From contig NZ_VJYD01000002.1 of NCBI RefSeq assembly GCF_007341385.1, positions 62,001 through 126,000 of the forward strand: a stretch of DNA of 64,000 bases, in the 5' to 3' direction. The notes beneath the pieces are model-generated. The model was not told where the DNA came from. It searched no databases and saw only the letters and a program-made list of their open reading frames with translations. This document shows, piece by piece, positions 61,433 through 64,000 of this stretch; position 1 is the stretch's first letter; each line of letters starts with the position of its first letter. This stretch comes from Flavobacterium daemonense. Lineage in GTDB: Bacteria > Bacteroidota > Bacteroidia > Flavobacteriales > Flavobacteriaceae. The position numbers and the translations under genes were made by a program.

Positions 61433-62545
61433 ATGAGTTTCAAAACGAAAATACGTTTTCTGCATAAATGGCTCGGATTAATTTCCGGGCTTATTGTTTT
61501 TATTGTCTGTATTACAGGCTGTATTTTCTGTTTTCACGATGAAATAAAAGATATTACTAGAAAAGAATGGCGATTGGTAGAACCTCAGAATAAGCCATTT
61601 TTGCTGCCATCGGTTTTAAAAGAAAAAGCACAAGAAATTGTTCCAAAAAACAAAATAAGCATGATCGCTTATTACGGAAAAAACCGCTCTGCAATTGTTT
61701 ACACCTATTCTGATACGGAGAATTTATATCTTTATTTTAATCCCTACACAGGTCAATATTTAAAAACCGAAAATCCCAAAACCGATTTTTTCATCATTGT
61801 TGAATACATTCATTTGTATTTGCTTTTGCCAGATTATATAGGAAAACATATTATTGGCGGCGCGACAATCATTTTTATTTTACTATTGATTTCCGGAATT
61901 ATTCAATGGTGGCCAAAAAGAAAAAGTGATATCAGAAGAAGTTTCACCATTAAATGGAATGCCAAATGGCGTCGTGTAAATTATGACTGGCACAATACTT
62001 CTGGATTTTATATTGCATTGATTGCGCTGGTTCTTGCCGTTACTGGTTTAACTTTTACCTACGAATGGGTTGGCGACGGAATTTACAAATCTTTCAATTT
62101 GGGCGGAGACAAAACAGTCGAAACAAAATTACCTGTAATTGATACCACTAAATTCAAATCAATTTCTGTTAACGCGATTGACAAAGCTTTTGTCCAAACA
62201 CTGCAACTCCAGCCAAAAGCTGAAATGTATTTTGTCATGGTGCCGCAACAAAAAAATGCCATTGTGAGTACGGGCGCCTATCCGCATACGCTGCGATACG
62301 ACCAACAGAGTAATTATTACTTTCATCCTTCTGATGGAAAATTAATGAAAAGCCAGCCTTTTGATAAAAAAACCCTTGGATTACAAGTTGTCGAAATGAA
62401 TTATGGAATTCACACCGGACAAGTTTTAGATTTGCCTGGAAAGATTATCGCTTTTGTAATCAGTTTGCTTGCTTCTGCTTTGCCAGTTACTGGTTTTGTA
62501 ATTTGGTATGGAAGAAGAAAAAAATCTAAAAAAAAGAAGGCATAA
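61433..62545 (+). CDS. PepSY-associated membrane protein
   Basis: 370 residues with four membrane helices: FLHKWLGLISGLIVFIVCITGCIFCFHDE at the start (given here as the PepSY helix signature), ATIIFILLLISGIIQWWP, FYIALIALVLAVTGLTFTYEW and the C-terminal IIAFVISLLASALPVTGFVIWYGRRK. WHNTSGFY and MNYGIHTGQ hold histidines conserved in the family, which may bind haem. Probably the partner of receptor 2, as the PepSY protein at 57050 is of receptor 1. A TATTTTTG -7-like box is at 61400-61407. Confidence 0.88.
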   Translation: MSFKTKIRFLHKWLGLISGLIVFIVCITGCIFCFHDEIKDITRKEWRLVEPQNKPFLLPSVLKEKAQEIVPKNKISMIAYYGKNRSAIVYTYSDTENLYLYFNPYTGQYLKTENPKTDFFIIVEYIHLYLLLPDYIGKHIIGGATIIFILLLISGIIQWWPKRKSDIRRSFTIKWNAKWRRVNYDWHNTSGFYIALIALVLAVTGLTFTYEWVGDGIYKSFNLGGDKTVETKLPVIDTTKFKSISVNAIDKAFVQTLQLQPKAEMYFVMVPQQKNAIVSTGAYPHTLRYDQQSNYYFHPSDGKLMKSQPFDKKTLGLQVVEMNYGIHTGQVLDLPGKIIAFVISLLASALPVTGFVIWYGRRKKSKKKKA

Positions 62546-62581
62546 AAAAACCGTCCCCTTTTTTAACGGGACGGTTTTTTT
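62545..62581. terminator. Terminator between the PepSY and YwqK-like genes
   Basis: Stem AAAACCGTCCC/GGGACGGTTTT with A-run and T-run between convergent genes. Confidence 0.85.
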
Positions 62582-62599
62582 ATAATTTGTCGAAATCAA

Positions 62600-62947
62600 T
62601 TAATTTCTGTTTGCTAAAGCATTTTTCTGTAAATTTTTCACTGAGCTAACTTTACTGTCAACATAAGCTACTTCTTTTAGACCTTCTTCATTAAAGAAAA
62701 TCCAATTTCCAGTTTTTACTCCGTCTGTGTATTCTCCAACGGCTTTTTTATTTCCTTTTTCGTCATAAGATACCCAAACACCATCTAGTTTACCATCCTT
62801 AAAAAAGCCTTCTTGCTGTACTTTACCATTTTCATAGTAATAAGTAGCTTTTACCTTGTTTCCAACGGCTTCTAATTCAGGTTTAGTTTCTTGCGCAAAC
62901 ATCATTCCAGAGAACAACAACGCAGCTAAAATCACACTCTTTTTCAT
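62600..62947 (-). CDS. Small exported protein with YwqK/MORN-like repeats
   Basis: 115 residues from the ATG at 62947 (MKKSVILAALLFSGMMFAQE, a signal peptide); a start 15 codons upstream would hide the signal. The mature part has repeats of the YwqK type: YYENGKVQQEGFFKDGKLDGVW, YDEKGNKKAVGEYTDGVKTGNW and FNEEGLKEVAYVDSK. These beta-hairpin repeats are related to MORN repeats. Databases may label the family an antitoxin; no toxin gene is adjacent, and export argues against that role here. Confidence 0.85.
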   Translation of the reverse strand: MKKSVILAALLFSGMMFAQETKPELEAVGNKVKATYYYENGKVQQEGFFKDGKLDGVWVSYDEKGNKKAVGEYTDGVKTGNWIFFNEEGLKEVAYVDSKVSSVKNLQKNALANRN

Positions 62948-63074
62948 ATCTGTAGGTATTAATGTTAAGAAATCTTTATCAAATATAATCAAATGTTTAC
63001 ATTAAAAAAACTTTTGCTTAACAATTTGGTAACATTGTGTAAAAACTTAACATTGGAAATCTTTTAAAAATAAA

Positions 63075-63100
63075 AAAACCAGCGCTCAGGCACTGGTTTT
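63075..63100. terminator. Hairpin between tlpA-like and YwqK-like genes
   Basis: AAAACCAG/CTGGTTTT stem with A-run on the left and T-run on the right, downstream of the thioredoxin gene on the minus strand. Confidence 0.7.
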
Positions 63101-63157
63101 ATTGACATTTTATAAAAATTCAAATGTTACGATAACGTTATCGATTCTGTAAATAAT

Positions 63158-64000
63158 TTAGTTCAATAATGCATTCAACTGTTTATCCAACTCAGGATCA
63201 GAAGGTCTTGGCGCATCCGATTTTACAATATTACCCTTTGGGTCTACAATTATAAATCTCGGAATTCCTGTTACACCATAGTTAACAACAAACTCAGATT
63301 CCCGGTCTTTATCAGCAAATAATTGAACTCCTCCCAATTTTTTGTCAGTAACAAATTTCTTCCATTTTTCATTGTCTTTTGCCTTATCAATAGAAATGCT
63401 TACAAATTCAATATTTTTTCCGTGATATTTTTCTTCCATCTCTTGGAGATAAGGAATCTCAGCTCTACAAGGTGCACACCAAGTTGCCCAAAGGTCAATG
63501 TAAACATATTTTCCTTTTAAATCAGAAAGTTTTGTTTTTCCTCCGTTATAGTTTTCATAGTCAAATTCAGGCGAAGGTTTTCCGTTAAGCTTACTTGCCT
63601 TATAGGCACTTTCATAACGCTCAAGGGAGAATTGAGTAAAGTTCTTAAAATTACCAAGCATTGCAGTTACAAAAGCTGGATCAAATCTTCCTTTCTCTAA
63701 ACTTTCATTATCAGCTTTTTTCTTCGCTTCCAATAACACTTGAAATTCTGCTGGTTCTTTAGAAAAAGCCTCGTTTTCAAAATTTTCATTTCTCAAGGCT
63801 TGTTGCGCCAAAAAATTACTTTCATTTACACCTTTTCCACTGTAAACAATCGTTTCATCAAATTCTTTGGCATTCATAGTCAAATTTACCTCCGAATTAG
63901 GTTTTAAATACAATCTAGAAGATTCGGTCCCGTCAGAAAAAACATAAAATCCTTGAGGAGCATCAAAAGTTGCAGCAAAAACCTCTTTATTATTAATCGG
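63158..64000 (-). CDS. TlpA-family thioredoxin-like protein (3' part)
   Basis: 281 codons are visible and the frame is open to the right edge, so the start is outside the window. The N-terminal visible part (FYVFSDGTESSRLYLKPNSEVNLTM in beta-strand pattern) resembles the DUF4369-type domain found before thioredoxin domains in Bacteroidetes. The thioredoxin domain starts near LDLKGKYVYI-like LKGKYVYIDLWATWCAPCR, with the redox motif WCAPC, and ends with the cis-Pro segment GVTGIPRFIIVDPKG. Likely an envelope thiol-disulfide protein. A weak internal TTG at 63913 is not the start. Confidence 0.92.
   Translation of the reverse strand, partial: PINNKEVFAATFDAPQGFYVFSDGTESSRLYLKPNSEVNLTMNAKEFDETIVYSGKGVNESNFLAQQALRNENFENEAFSKEPAEFQVLLEAKKKADNESLEKGRFDPAFVTAMLGNFKNFTQFSLERYESAYKASKLNGKPSPEFDYENYNGGKTKLSDLKGKYVYIDLWATWCAPCRAEIPYLQEMEEKYHGKNIEFVSISIDKAKDNEKWKKFVTDKKLGGVQLFADKDRESEFVVNYGVTGIPRFIIVDPKGNIVKSDAPRPSDPELDKQLNALLN

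Noticed and set aside
62600..62947. YwqK-like gene as part of a toxin-antitoxin pair
   Set aside because: It has a signal peptide and no toxin-like gene beside it; the family label alone does not support the role.

Overview
The window is chromosomal DNA of a Flavobacterium or close relative. It is AT-rich, has no obvious Shine-Dalgarno sequences, and carries TTG-N19/21-TAnnTTTG promoters of the Flavobacterium/Bacteroides type. Its gene content is typical of the group: a DnaE with an N-terminal exonuclease, an S16 with an Ala-rich tail, many lipoproteins with short signal peptides, and TonB receptors with a carboxypeptidase-regulatory-like N-terminal domain. I see no phage, transposase, rRNA or CRISPR.

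Layout. 1-2086: 5' part of dnaE. 2572-5829: an oxidoreductase/AraC pair and two lipoproteins. 6265-11424: branched-chain amino-acid genes leuC, leuD, a LeuA-family synthase that reads as citramalate synthase (cimA), and leuB, with a possible Leu-rich leader peptide before leuC. 11548-14610: RRM protein, lipoprotein, rpsP, rimM and a tRNA methyltransferase. 14661-24875: a peptide secretion locus made of an S41 peptidase, an HlyD-like adaptor, a C39 peptidase ABC exporter, two Cys-containing leader peptides, a C39-like/VKOR/thioredoxin fusion, three tandem Cys-free VRGG peptides, and a TPR/AraC membrane regulator. 25041-29088: acyl-CoA dehydrogenase, DUF3050-like protein, a lipid-anchored SGNH hydrolase and a dinD broken by one stop codon. 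29168-29254: tRNA-Ser(GGA). 29315-34680: LysR/MFS pair and a tatD-acyltransferase-ansA cluster. 34741-35220: an island of intergenic repeats. 35230-38582: a second S41 paralogue, a sigma/TPR membrane fusion protein and a retropepsin-like protease. 38651-46479: MFS exporter and a TetR-controlled RND efflux operon. 46586-48756: YceI, polyprenyl synthase and a small protein. 48860-53637: outer-membrane protein and sucA-sucB. 53856-62545: two TonB receptors with PepSY membrane proteins, an iron-uptake-like locus. 62600-64000: a YwqK-like protein and the 3' part of a TlpA-type thioredoxin.

The most interesting points are these. (1) The 16.4-23.0 kb peptide locus combines a peptidase exporter, a disulfide-forming VKOR-thioredoxin protein and a precursor whose cysteines are spaced exactly nine residues apart. 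(2) Three copies of GGAAACT-N14-AGTTTCC form a predicted TetR operator, at tetR and twice around the yceI promoter. (3) Several families of intergenic elements are built from 7- or 8-base words followed by their reverse complement, and they fill the gaps inside the leu, suc and RND operons. (4) The sigma region 2-transmembrane-TPR protein looks like an in-frame deletion fusion. (5) The leu cluster contains a synthase with all the pyruvate-pocket residues recalled for Leptospira citramalate synthase.

Start codons were moved from the longest reading frame where homology, signal peptides or promoters argued for it; each case is explained in its entry. All family assignments come from reading the sequence and memory, not from searches.
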